Assembly: GCA_040377825.1 (NCBI GenBank)
Contig: JBEINZ010000220.1
Coordinates: forward strand, 1-5,100
Source: JBEINZ01 sp040377825
GTDB taxonomy: Bacteria > Pseudomonadota > Alphaproteobacteria > Rhizobiales > Ancalomicrobiaceae
Reading direction: 5' to 3'
Length of the DNA: 5,100 nucleotides
Under the pieces are notes generated by a model, which saw only the letters and a program-made list of their open reading frames with translations, made no database searches and was not told the origin of the DNA. Each line of letters starts with the position of its first letter. The stretch's first letter is position 1. Shown here piece after piece: positions 1 through 5,100 of this stretch. A program made the position numbers and the translations under genes.

Positions 1-1731
1 AACACCCAATATAGCAAGTCCGGTCGCTAAGACCAAAGCTACCGCGCGAACCATGGCCAACCGGGCTAGCGATAAGTCTGGGTCGACAGGGTTAATATAA
101 CGTAATTGCGCCAATTCCTTGCCTCTATTCCAATGTGCATGGAACTCACTAGCCACATCGTGTAGATAGAATGCGATTCTATGAGGCTCGTGCATCGCGG
201 CCGCGCTTTCGACAAGCCGAGGCCACTCAGCGATTCGTTTTATAAGGCTTAGTTCACCTATGTCGCAGAGTAAATTCAACTTTGCGCTTCGAAGAGCCTC
301 ATCTCCCGTATCGAGATCCGCAAGTTCCGCTGCCGCCTGCCGGAACACTGACTGTGTACGCGCATGGGCATACTGAACATAGAAGACCGGGTTGTCCTTA
401 GACTGCTCGGTAACCTTTTGAAAATCAAACTCAAGCGGTGCATCGTTCTTTCGAAAGAGCATCATGAAGCGTACGGCGTCCGCGCCGACCTCATCGACCA
501 CATCCCGCAACGTTACGAATTCGCCGGATCGCTTCGACATCTTAACGGGCTCGCCGCCCCGGTATAGCTTCACGAGTTGGCAGAGTTTAACGTCAAGGGT
601 TGCGATGCCCCCGGACATTGCCTTAACGGCCGCCTGCATACGCTTCACATAGCCGCCATGATCGGCGCCAAGCACATCAATCTGTGTCAGAAAGCCGCGC
701 TGGAACTTGTCGAGATGGTAGGCGATGTCATTGGCGAAGTAGGTGTAGCTGCCGTCCGATTTCCTCAAAGGACGATCGACATCATCGCCGAAATCAGCCG
801 AGCGAAATAGCGTTTGCTCGCGATCTTCCCAATCCTCGATAGGTTGTCCCTTCGGTGGCTGAAGGCGGCCAGTGTAAACGAGGCCCTGAGAGCGCAAGTA
901 GTCGATCGCCGCTTGCACGCGGTCGACGGGCACCTGCATGGTCCTTTCGGAAGTAAACACATCGTGGCGGACTTGCAGATGTTCCAAGTCCGCCCGAATC
1001 ATATCCATCATGGCGTCGATCGCGATCTCGCGCACGGTGGGTAGCCACTCCGCCTCCGAAAGCAGCAGTAGACTGTCAGCGAAACGCTCGGCCAACAATT
1101 CGCCGACCGGTTTCAAATAATCGCCCGGATAAAGCCCCTCCGGGATCGCTACGCTCTCGCCAAGCGCCTCGCGGTAACGCAAATACGCCGACCGCGCGAG
1201 CACATCGACCTGGGCGCCGGCATCGTTGATGTAGTATTCCTTCGTCACGTCATAGCCCGCAAAGGCAAGCAAATTGGCGATCGCATCGCCAACCACCGCG
1301 CCCCGACAGTGGCCGACATGCACAGGGCCGGTCGGATTGGTCGAGACAAACTCGACATTGACCTTTTCCCCCGCGCCGATGCCCGTTCGGCCGTACTCAG
1401 CTCCGGCCGTCAGCACGCGGGCCAGCATCGCCGTCCAATACCCCGTCGCGAGCCGCAGATTGAGAAAACCGGGCCCGGCCACATCCGACGCGATGACATC
1501 GGGATCCTTCGCGAGCTCCTCGGCGAGACGCGTCGCGATATCGCTCGGCGACAGGCCGGCGGGTTTTGCGAGTACCATGGCTGCATTGGTCGCAAGATCG
1601 CCATGCGATGCGTCGCGAGTGGGTTCGACCACGACACGGCTGAGATCAAGCGGCGAACCATCAGTGCCGGTGATGCCAATGCGCTCGATCGCGGTCGACA
1701 CTCGCGCGGAGAAATCGGCGAATACGTTCAT
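1..1731 (-). CDS. argS: Arginyl-tRNA synthetase (class Ia), C-terminus cut by window edge
   Basis: ArgS attaches arginine to tRNA-Arg in the cytoplasm using ATP. The frame is open over 577 codons from the ATG at 1731 to the left edge and has no internal stop or frameshift. The last visible residues (TGLAILGV) match the usual ArgS end, so only a handful of residues should be missing. The N-terminal Add-1 domain that contacts the tRNA D-loop covers about residues 1-95. The catalytic Rossmann core begins with VEFVSTNPTGPVHVGH, whose HIGH-type motif is HVGH at residues 138-141. GADHGGYVKRM lies near residue 350, and the second signature loop is KMSKRSG at 397-403. The DALR anticodon-binding domain starts near residue 447 (NPVFYVQYAHAR). 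The start is the only good ATG, but its ribosome site is weak (GAGAG, 13 bases upstream). The gene follows dgt by 54 bases on the same strand, so co-transcription is likely. The last 160 or so codons are AT-richer than the rest. Confidence 0.97.
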   Translation of the reverse strand, partial: MNVFADFSARVSTAIERIGITGTDGSPLDLSRVVVEPTRDASHGDLATNAAMVLAKPAGLSPSDIATRLAEELAKDPDVIASDVAGPGFLNLRLATGYWTAMLARVLTAGAEYGRTGIGAGEKVNVEFVSTNPTGPVHVGHCRGAVVGDAIANLLAFAGYDVTKEYYINDAGAQVDVLARSAYLRYREALGESVAIPEGLYPGDYLKPVGELLAERFADSLLLLSEAEWLPTVREIAIDAMMDMIRADLEHLQVRHDVFTSERTMQVPVDRVQAAIDYLRSQGLVYTGRLQPPKGQPIEDWEDREQTLFRSADFGDDVDRPLRKSDGSYTYFANDIAYHLDKFQRGFLTQIDVLGADHGGYVKRMQAAVKAMSGGIATLDVKLCQLVKLYRGGEPVKMSKRSGEFVTLRDVVDEVGADAVRFMMLFRKNDAPLEFDFQKVTEQSKDNPVFYVQYAHARTQSVFRQAAAELADLDTGDEALRSAKLNLLCDIGELSLIKRIAEWPRLVESAAAMHEPHRIAFYLHDVASEFHAHWNRGKELAQLRYINPVDPDLSLARLAMVRAVALVLATGLAILGV

Positions 1732-1785
1732 GATTATGGCACGACTCTCGCGTGGACTATTGAAAGTATTGGAAGTCGCCGGGGC

Positions 1786-3024
1786 CTAACGCAATTCCGG
1801 TGTCGCGTCAAACAATCGGCGATGTTCAGCGAGGGCGAAACGATCGGTCATTCCAGCGATATAGTCGGCCACACGCCGCGCTCGCATCGTCTCATTGACC
1901 TGCCCGATGTCGCGTCGCCATTCCGCCGGCAACTCCTTGGGACTTTGCATGAAGGCCGAAAAGAGTTCCTCGACGACGCGCTCCGCATCTCGCATGACTT
2001 TCATCACAGCCTCGGACCGATAAACGCGGCTAAAGAGAAAGCCCTTGATGGCCCGGTCAGCTTCGATCATCGCGGGCGAAAAGCTGATCATTGTGCGGCG
2101 GGCTTGGCGAATGTCATCGGCGGACGTGGGCTGCAAGTCTTTGATCCGGTCGAACCCTTCCGCGATCGTGTCCTCGACCATAAGCGTGATCACACGTCGC
2201 GTGACCTCCTGAATGAAGCGAGCGAGATCGAGCTTTGGGTAACGTGTACGAACGTCGCGCAACACTCCCCCGACTAGTGGGAGCTCCGCTAAGTCGTCGG
2301 GATCAATCAGCCCGGCGCGCAGACCGTCGTCGATGTCATGAGCGTCATAAGCGATGTCATCGGCAATCGCGGCCGCCTGGGCCTCGGCGCTGGCAAACGA
2401 CCACAACCAAAGATCCTGCTTCTCGATGTAGCTACGAATCCCGAACGGAAGTTCGCCCGGCCCCTTTGCGCGAAGCCCGCCGGACTCATCGGTTAACGGT
2501 CCATTGTGCTTGACGAGGCCTTCGAGCGTTTCCCAAGAAAGATTCAGTCCGTCGAAATCGGCATAGCGACGATCGAGCGCGGTCACGACGCGCAAGGTCT
2601 GGGCATTGTGATCGAACCCACCGAATTCAAACATCGCCCGGTGCATGGCACGCTCCCCGGCGTGACCGAACGGCGTGTGGCCGAGATCGTGGCCAAGCGC
2701 GAGAGCTTCGGCGAGATCTTCGTCCAGCCGAAGCGCGCGAGCGAGTGCGCGGGCAATCTGGGCGACTTCAATCGTGTGTGTTAGTCGGGAGCGATAATGA
2801 TCGCCCTCGTGAAACAGAAAGACTTGCGTCTTGTATCCGAGCCGTCGAAAAGCAGTGGAATGGATGATCCGATCCCGGTCGCGTTGAAACGGCGTTCGCG
2901 TCGGGCTTTCCGCCTCCGGCACCAAACGGCCACGTGACCGCGTTGGATCTGACGCGAAAGGCGCGCGGGCCTCTCCGCCGAAGCCGATACTCGTCACGAT
3001 TCCACGACTTGCGTCGTTCATCAT
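1786..3024 (-). CDS. dgt: dGTPase-like deoxynucleotide triphosphohydrolase (HD domain, type 2 subfamily)
   Basis: Members of this family hydrolyse dNTPs to the deoxynucleoside plus inorganic triphosphate and help control the dNTP pool. Substrate preference in the type-2 subfamily is not settled by sequence, so dGTP specificity is only inferred. The protein is 412 residues with this start, normal for the subfamily. Near the N-terminus is the family signature FQRDRDRIIHSTAFRRLGYK (about residues 46-65). The metal-binding HD motif is H83 (in RLTHTIEVAQ), H112-D113 (in GHDLGHTPFGHAGE, with H116 and H121 nearby) and the aspartates at about 222-223 (ADDIAYDAHDIDDGL). The C-terminal part carries the helical region ending in a short polar tail. 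The tandem ATG ATG at 3024/3021 is chosen because AGGAG lies 7 bases upstream. A longer in-frame version from GTG at 3075 would add 17 basic residues that look unlike the family. Stop is TAG at 1786. The gene is divergent from erpA and lies directly upstream of argS. Confidence 0.95.
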   Translation of the reverse strand: MMNDASRGIVTSIGFGGEARAPFASDPTRSRGRLVPEAESPTRTPFQRDRDRIIHSTAFRRLGYKTQVFLFHEGDHYRSRLTHTIEVAQIARALARALRLDEDLAEALALGHDLGHTPFGHAGERAMHRAMFEFGGFDHNAQTLRVVTALDRRYADFDGLNLSWETLEGLVKHNGPLTDESGGLRAKGPGELPFGIRSYIEKQDLWLWSFASAEAQAAAIADDIAYDAHDIDDGLRAGLIDPDDLAELPLVGGVLRDVRTRYPKLDLARFIQEVTRRVITLMVEDTIAEGFDRIKDLQPTSADDIRQARRTMISFSPAMIEADRAIKGFLFSRVYRSEAVMKVMRDAERVVEELFSAFMQSPKELPAEWRRDIGQVNETMRARRVADYIAGMTDRFALAEHRRLFDATPELR

Positions 3025-3193
3025 TGCCCTACTCCTGTCGCGCGGGGCCTTGCATCGACGCAATTCCATGCGCACTTAATCGAGAAAATGACCTTCATGC
3101 GCCGAAAGGCAAGCCGACTTCGTAGTCAAGCAAACAGAACATGATGACGGCTGGACGAAAATCGACGTGATTGAATAGGCTAAGGCAACTCGA
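3025..3193. promoter_or_regulatory. Divergent dgt / erpA intergenic promoter region
   Basis: This 169-base gap separates the leftward dgt-argS unit from rightward erpA, so it should hold both promoters. Counted by hand, lines 3061-3180 are about 47-48% GC, while sampled coding lines nearby reach 60-70%, as expected for a promoter region. I cannot point to a convincing -35/-10 pair. A TTGACT on the minus strand (3129-3124) resembles a -35 element for dgt, but no acceptable -10 follows at 16-18 bases. I looked for an iron-responsive site of the IscR, RirA/Iro-box or Irr/ICE type, since erpA genes are often iron regulated, and saw no match good enough to name. Confidence 0.6.
3032..3036 (-). promoter_or_regulatory. 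Ribosome binding site of dgt
   Basis: AGGAG on the minus strand, 7 bases before the ATG at 3024 and 10 before the second ATG at 3021. It decides the start against the upstream in-frame GTG at 3075 and ATG at 3069. I noted no comparable site for either of those. Confidence 0.75.
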
Positions 3194-3568
3194 ATGAATG
3201 GGAGCGCGGCAAGAATGGACGGCGTCACACCTTATTCTCATGGGGTTCCGGTCTCCGTTACCGAGCGAGCGGCAAAGCGCATCGCTCGTATTACGGCCGG
3301 CGAACCGGCGGGAACCGCGTTGCGTGTGTCCGTGTCCGGCGGTGGATGCTCGGGCTTCCAATATGGTTTTGACCTGACGCGCGAACGCGCGACCGACGAC
3401 CTCATCATCGAGCGCGAAGGCATGACGGTGCTGATTGACCCCATCTCGATCGAGTATATGACGGGTTCGGAAATCGACTTCGTCGACAGCTTGATCGGCC
3501 AGTCGTTTCAGATCCGCAATCCGAATGCGACGGCAAGCTGCGGGTGCGGCACGAGCTTTTCGGTTTGA
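3194..3568 (+). CDS. erpA: A-type iron-sulfur cluster carrier/insertion protein (ErpA/IscA family)
   Basis: A-type carriers receive Fe-S clusters from the assembly scaffold and pass them to client enzymes in the cytoplasm. The 124-residue product has the whole HesB/IscA fold signature. The three ligand cysteines are C52 (in SGGGCSGFQYGF) and C116 and C118 (in ASCGCGTSFSV), which is the classic C-x63-C-G-C spacing. The middle part, VLIDPISIEYMTGSEIDFV, is also typical. The sequence after about residue 19 (PVSVTERAAKRI) aligns with the normal start of the fold, so the first 18 residues are a non-conserved leader. Two in-frame ATGs compete: 3194 (TAAGG 8 bases upstream) and 3215 (GGAG 10 bases upstream, giving 117 residues). 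The true start is not certain. The gene is divergent from dgt and convergent with ratA. ErpA is preferred over IscA because there is no isc/suf cluster here and the erpA-dgt-argS neighbourhood is common in alphaproteobacteria, but sequence alone does not fully separate the two. Confidence 0.93.
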   Translation: MNGSAARMDGVTPYSHGVPVSVTERAAKRIARITAGEPAGTALRVSVSGGGCSGFQYGFDLTRERATDDLIIEREGMTVLIDPISIEYMTGSEIDFVDSLIGQSFQIRNPNATASCGCGTSFSV

Positions 3569-3606
3569 TCGAGACGCTGGCCGCGAAGCCGCCGTTTGAA
3601 AACGCG
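3569..3606. other. Convergent gap between erpA and ratA, no clear terminator
   Basis: These 38 bases separate the stop codons of erpA (plus) and ratA (minus). The best hairpin I can draw is a 3-base-pair GGC/GCC stem, with no T-tract on either strand. No intrinsic terminator can be supported, so transcripts may run into the opposite gene or end by Rho. Confidence 0.5.
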
Positions 3607-4062
3607 CTACGCCGCTCCATACACCTGATCGGCGCGAGCCTCGAAGGCGGAGGCGAACTTTCGGAACGCCCGATCGAACACCGCTCCCATCAGAGCGCCT
3701 AGCGTACGGCTTTTGAATTCATACGCGATATAAAAACCGACGTCGCAGACCCGGTCGGCGACCGGTTCGAAGGTCCAGCGGTTTTCCATCTGACGGAATG
3801 GACCGTCAAGATATTCCACCAAGATGGTGTTCTGCTCGGCAAGCAGGGTAACGCGGCTGGTGAAGGTCTCTCTGAAAACCTTATAAGAAACCGTCATATC
3901 CGCGACGAGCACCATGATGCCGTCCGGACGGACGTCGCGGGCGCGCACGCTCAGCGCTTCGCAAAGCGGCACAAACCGAGGATAGGCCTCCACGTCGGCC
4001 ACAAGCGCGAACATATCGGCGGCTGCGTGTTTTACTCTTTGCTTCGTCTGAAAACTCGGCAT
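3607..4062 (-). CDS. ratA: START-like coenzyme Q-binding protein (COQ10/RatA family)
   Basis: This is a single-domain polyketide-cyclase/START-fold protein of 151 residues, the usual family length. The mitochondrial relative Coq10 binds ubiquinone and supports respiration. The E. coli relative was described as RatA, reported to block 70S ribosome association, so databases often label this family as a toxin. Visible family marks are the N-terminal strand FQTKQRVKHAAADMFALV, the YPRFVPLC motif at residues 27-34, and LDGPFRQMENRW at 85-96. The C-terminal helix runs through about 118-145 (LGALMGAVFDRAFRKFASAF) and would close the hydrophobic pocket. There is no signal peptide or membrane segment. 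The ATG at 4062 lies 9 bases after the lipA stop, and its AAGG ribosome site overlaps that stop, so translation is probably coupled to lipA. No partner antitoxin gene of the RatB type sits beside it, and a ubiquinone or lipid-handling role is the better inference here. Confidence 0.92.
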   Translation of the reverse strand: MPSFQTKQRVKHAAADMFALVADVEAYPRFVPLCEALSVRARDVRPDGIMVLVADMTVSYKVFRETFTSRVTLLAEQNTILVEYLDGPFRQMENRWTFEPVADRVCDVGFYIAYEFKSRTLGALMGAVFDRAFRKFASAFEARADQVYGAA

Positions 4063-4069
4063 CGCGGCG

Positions 4070-4073
4070 CCTT
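4070..4073 (-). promoter_or_regulatory. Ribosome binding site of ratA overlapping the lipA stop codon
   Basis: AAGG on the minus strand, 7 bases before the ratA ATG. Its two A's are the last two bases of the lipA TAA stop (4074-4072). This arrangement suggests that ribosomes finishing lipA can start ratA directly. Confidence 0.55.
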
Positions 4074-5028
4074 AGGCCCCCAAGGACGCGGCGCGCGCCG
4101 CCTTGAGCTTGGCGAAATCCTCGCCGGCATGGTGCGACGAACGCGTGAGCGGACTTGCGGAGACCATGAGAAAGCCCTTGGCATAGGCCACCGTTTCGTA
4201 GGCTTGGAAGGCTTCGGGGGTGATGAAATCAATGACCGGATGATGCTTGCGGGTCGGCTGCAGGTATTGACCGATGGTCATGAAATCAACTTCCGCCGAC
4301 CGCAAATCGTCCATCAGCTGAAGGACTTCATTTCGCTCCTCGCCGAGCCCGACCATGATCCCCGACTTCGTGAACATGGTCGCGTCCAACTCCTTCACCC
4401 GCTGCAGAAGCCGGATGGAGTGGAAATAGCGCGCGCCCGGCCTGACGGTCAGATATTTCGCCGCGACCGTTTCCAGATTGTGGTTGAACACGTCCGGCCG
4501 AGCCTCGACGACGATCTCAAGCGCGCCCGGCTTCCGCAAGAAATCCGGCGTTAGAACCTCGATCGTCGTCGACGGCGAACGCGCCCGGATTGCGCGGATG
4601 ACCCGCGCGAAATGCATGGCGCCGCCATCGGCGAGATCGTCGCGATCGACTGAGGTGATCACGACGTGGCTCAAGCCGAGCTTTGCAACCGCGTCCGCGA
4701 CGCTGTTCGGTTCGGCTTCATCCAATGCGCCGGGTACGCCGGTCTTCACATTGCAAAAAGCGCAAGCCCGCGTGCAGGTGTCGCCCATGATCATGAAGGT
4801 CGCGTGTTTCTTCGACCAGCACTCGCCGATATTCGGACAGCCGGCCTCCTCGCAGACCGTCACGAGTTTATGCTCGCGCACGATCTTTTGCGTCTCATGG
4901 TAGATCGGAGAACCGGGCGCGCGCACGCGAATCCATTCAGGTTTGCGCGCGATCGGTTGATCGGGGCGATGCGCCTTTTCCGGATGGCGAGGCTTAGTGC
5001 CTTGAACGGTATCCAGCACGGTGACCAT
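4072..5028 (-). CDS. lipA: Lipoyl synthase (radical SAM)
   Basis: LipA inserts two sulfur atoms into protein-bound octanoyl groups, making the lipoyl cofactor of pyruvate and 2-oxoglutarate dehydrogenases and the glycine cleavage H protein. The 318-residue product has all expected ligands. The auxiliary [4Fe-4S] cluster that is consumed as the sulfur donor is held by C59, C64 and C70 (CEEAGCPNIGEC) together with a serine of the C-terminal RSSHH motif (residues 296-300). The radical SAM cluster is held by C85, C89 and C92 (CTRACAFC, the CX3CX2C pattern). Other family marks are VVITSVDRDDLADGGA, VFNHNLETV, KSGIMVGLGE and TIGQYLQPT. The start is the ATG at 5028, preceded by a strong AAAGGAG site. 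A TTG 21 bases further upstream keeps the frame open but has no such site. The short basic N-terminal leader (to about residue 30) is typical of alphaproteobacterial LipA. It is the first gene of a lipA-ratA pair and is an obvious Fe-S client in a window that also encodes ErpA. Confidence 0.98.
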   Translation of the reverse strand: MVTVLDTVQGTKPRHPEKAHRPDQPIARKPEWIRVRAPGSPIYHETQKIVREHKLVTVCEEAGCPNIGECWSKKHATFMIMGDTCTRACAFCNVKTGVPGALDEAEPNSVADAVAKLGLSHVVITSVDRDDLADGGAMHFARVIRAIRARSPSTTIEVLTPDFLRKPGALEIVVEARPDVFNHNLETVAAKYLTVRPGARYFHSIRLLQRVKELDATMFTKSGIMVGLGEERNEVLQLMDDLRSAEVDFMTIGQYLQPTRKHHPVIDFITPEAFQAYETVAYAKGFLMVSASPLTRSSHHAGEDFAKLKAARAASLGA

Positions 5029-5033
5029 CGGGT

Positions 5034-5040
5034 CTCCTTT
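5034..5040 (-). promoter_or_regulatory. Ribosome binding site of lipA
   Basis: AAAGGAG on the minus strand, 5 bases before the ATG at 5028. It is the strongest Shine-Dalgarno sequence in the window and fixes the lipA start against the in-frame TTG at 5049. Confidence 0.85.
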
Positions 5041-5100
5041 CGAAGTCAAGCATCTTAAACGTTTGGCGGTCGTCGACTTGCCACTCGCTCACGGTAATCG
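5041..5100 (-). other. lipA upstream leader, possibly with the tail of an unseen gene
   Basis: Only about 60 bases are visible upstream of the lipA ribosome site. One minus-strand frame reads DYRERVASRRPPNV and stops at the TAA at 5057-5055, which would be 26 bases before the lipA ATG. This could be the C-terminus of an upstream gene in the same operon, but 15 codons are too few to recognise or to trust. An 8-base palindrome, AAACGTTT, sits at 5057-5064. I see no clear promoter here. Confidence 0.25.

Noticed and set aside
529..543. KMSKR in place of the textbook KMSKS loop in ArgS.
   Set aside because: KMSKR is a common natural variant in bacterial ArgS, particularly in alphaproteobacteria, and the functional lysines are present. 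It does not suggest an inactive enzyme.
1732..1785. A possible terminator or separate promoter between dgt and argS.
   Set aside because: The 54-base gap has no stem with a T-tract and no clear -35/-10 pair, so read-through from dgt is the simplest reading.
1274..1789. A 171-codon plus-strand frame opposite the 5' end of argS.
   Set aside because: Low-complexity Ser/Arg/Ala/Thr composition, no ribosome site worth noting and full overlap with a well-supported gene. It is a GC-rich artefact.
1309..2277. A 322-codon open frame on the plus strand, antisense to the start of argS and the end of dgt.
   Set aside because: argS and dgt happen to lie in the same minus frame, and this frame is their exact antisense register. 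Its stops would need TTA, CTA or TCA codons in the sense genes, which are rare in GC-rich DNA, so a long shadow is expected. Its product has no recognisable domain, while both sense proteins have all their catalytic motifs.
3124..3129. TTGACT on the minus strand as a -35 box for dgt.
   Set aside because: No reasonable -10 hexamer follows at the right spacing, so I do not call a promoter from one hexamer.
4027..4554. A 175-codon open frame on the plus strand opposite the 3' half of lipA.
   Set aside because: It is a shadow of lipA, rich in Arg, Gly and His, with no family motif. The sense strand encodes a complete lipoyl synthase.
5057..5064. AAACGTTT palindrome upstream of lipA as an operator.
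   Set aside because: An isolated 8-base palindrome arises easily by chance, overlaps a possible stop codon of an upstream gene, and matches no regulator site I can name.
1..5100. The idea that the window hides an undescribed system.
   Set aside because: All coding capacity is accounted for by five conserved housekeeping genes with small gaps. No repeats, mobile-element ends, unusual RNA structure or unknown genes were found on either strand.

Overview
This window is ordinary core chromosome from a GC-rich alphaproteobacterium, most likely of the Rhizobiales/Hyphomicrobiales type. That assignment rests on the protein sequences (a KMSKR-type ArgS, a type-2 Dgt-like HD protein, a COQ10/RatA-like START protein after lipA) and on the gene pairs erpA/dgt/argS and lipA/ratA. 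It is inference from family knowledge, not from a database match. Every substantial gene is a recognisable housekeeping gene. I found no mobile element, CRISPR array, tRNA, rRNA or defence-like cassette, and I do not think the window holds an undescribed system.

Layout, left to right. Positions 1-1731 (minus) hold argS, arginyl-tRNA synthetase, complete at its N-terminus and cut by the left edge just before its C-terminus. Positions 1786-3024 (minus) hold a dGTPase-like HD-domain triphosphohydrolase, 54 bases upstream of argS and probably co-transcribed with it. Positions 3025-3193 are an AT-richer divergent intergenic region that must carry the promoters of dgt-argS (leftward) and erpA (rightward). 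Positions 3194-3568 (plus) hold erpA, an A-type iron-sulfur carrier and the only plus-strand gene. After a 38-base convergent gap come ratA/COQ10-like (3607-4062, minus) and lipA, lipoyl synthase (4072-5028, minus), arranged as a tight lipA-ratA operon read leftward. The last 70 or so bases are the lipA leader and possibly the tail of a further upstream gene.

How the genes fit together. LipA is a radical-SAM enzyme with two [4Fe-4S] clusters that makes the lipoyl groups of the 2-oxoacid dehydrogenases. ErpA is an iron-sulfur carrier of the kind that serves such enzymes, and the START-domain protein is of the type that binds ubiquinone or another hydrophobic ligand for respiration. The right half therefore has a respiratory and iron-sulfur flavour. 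The left half concerns dNTP pool control (Dgt) and tRNA charging (ArgS). All five reading frames are intact: I read argS codon by codon and found no frameshift, and the other four are unbroken open frames with their family motifs in place. The most unusual signal is a drop in GC and a change in leucine codon use in the last third of argS, near the left edge.
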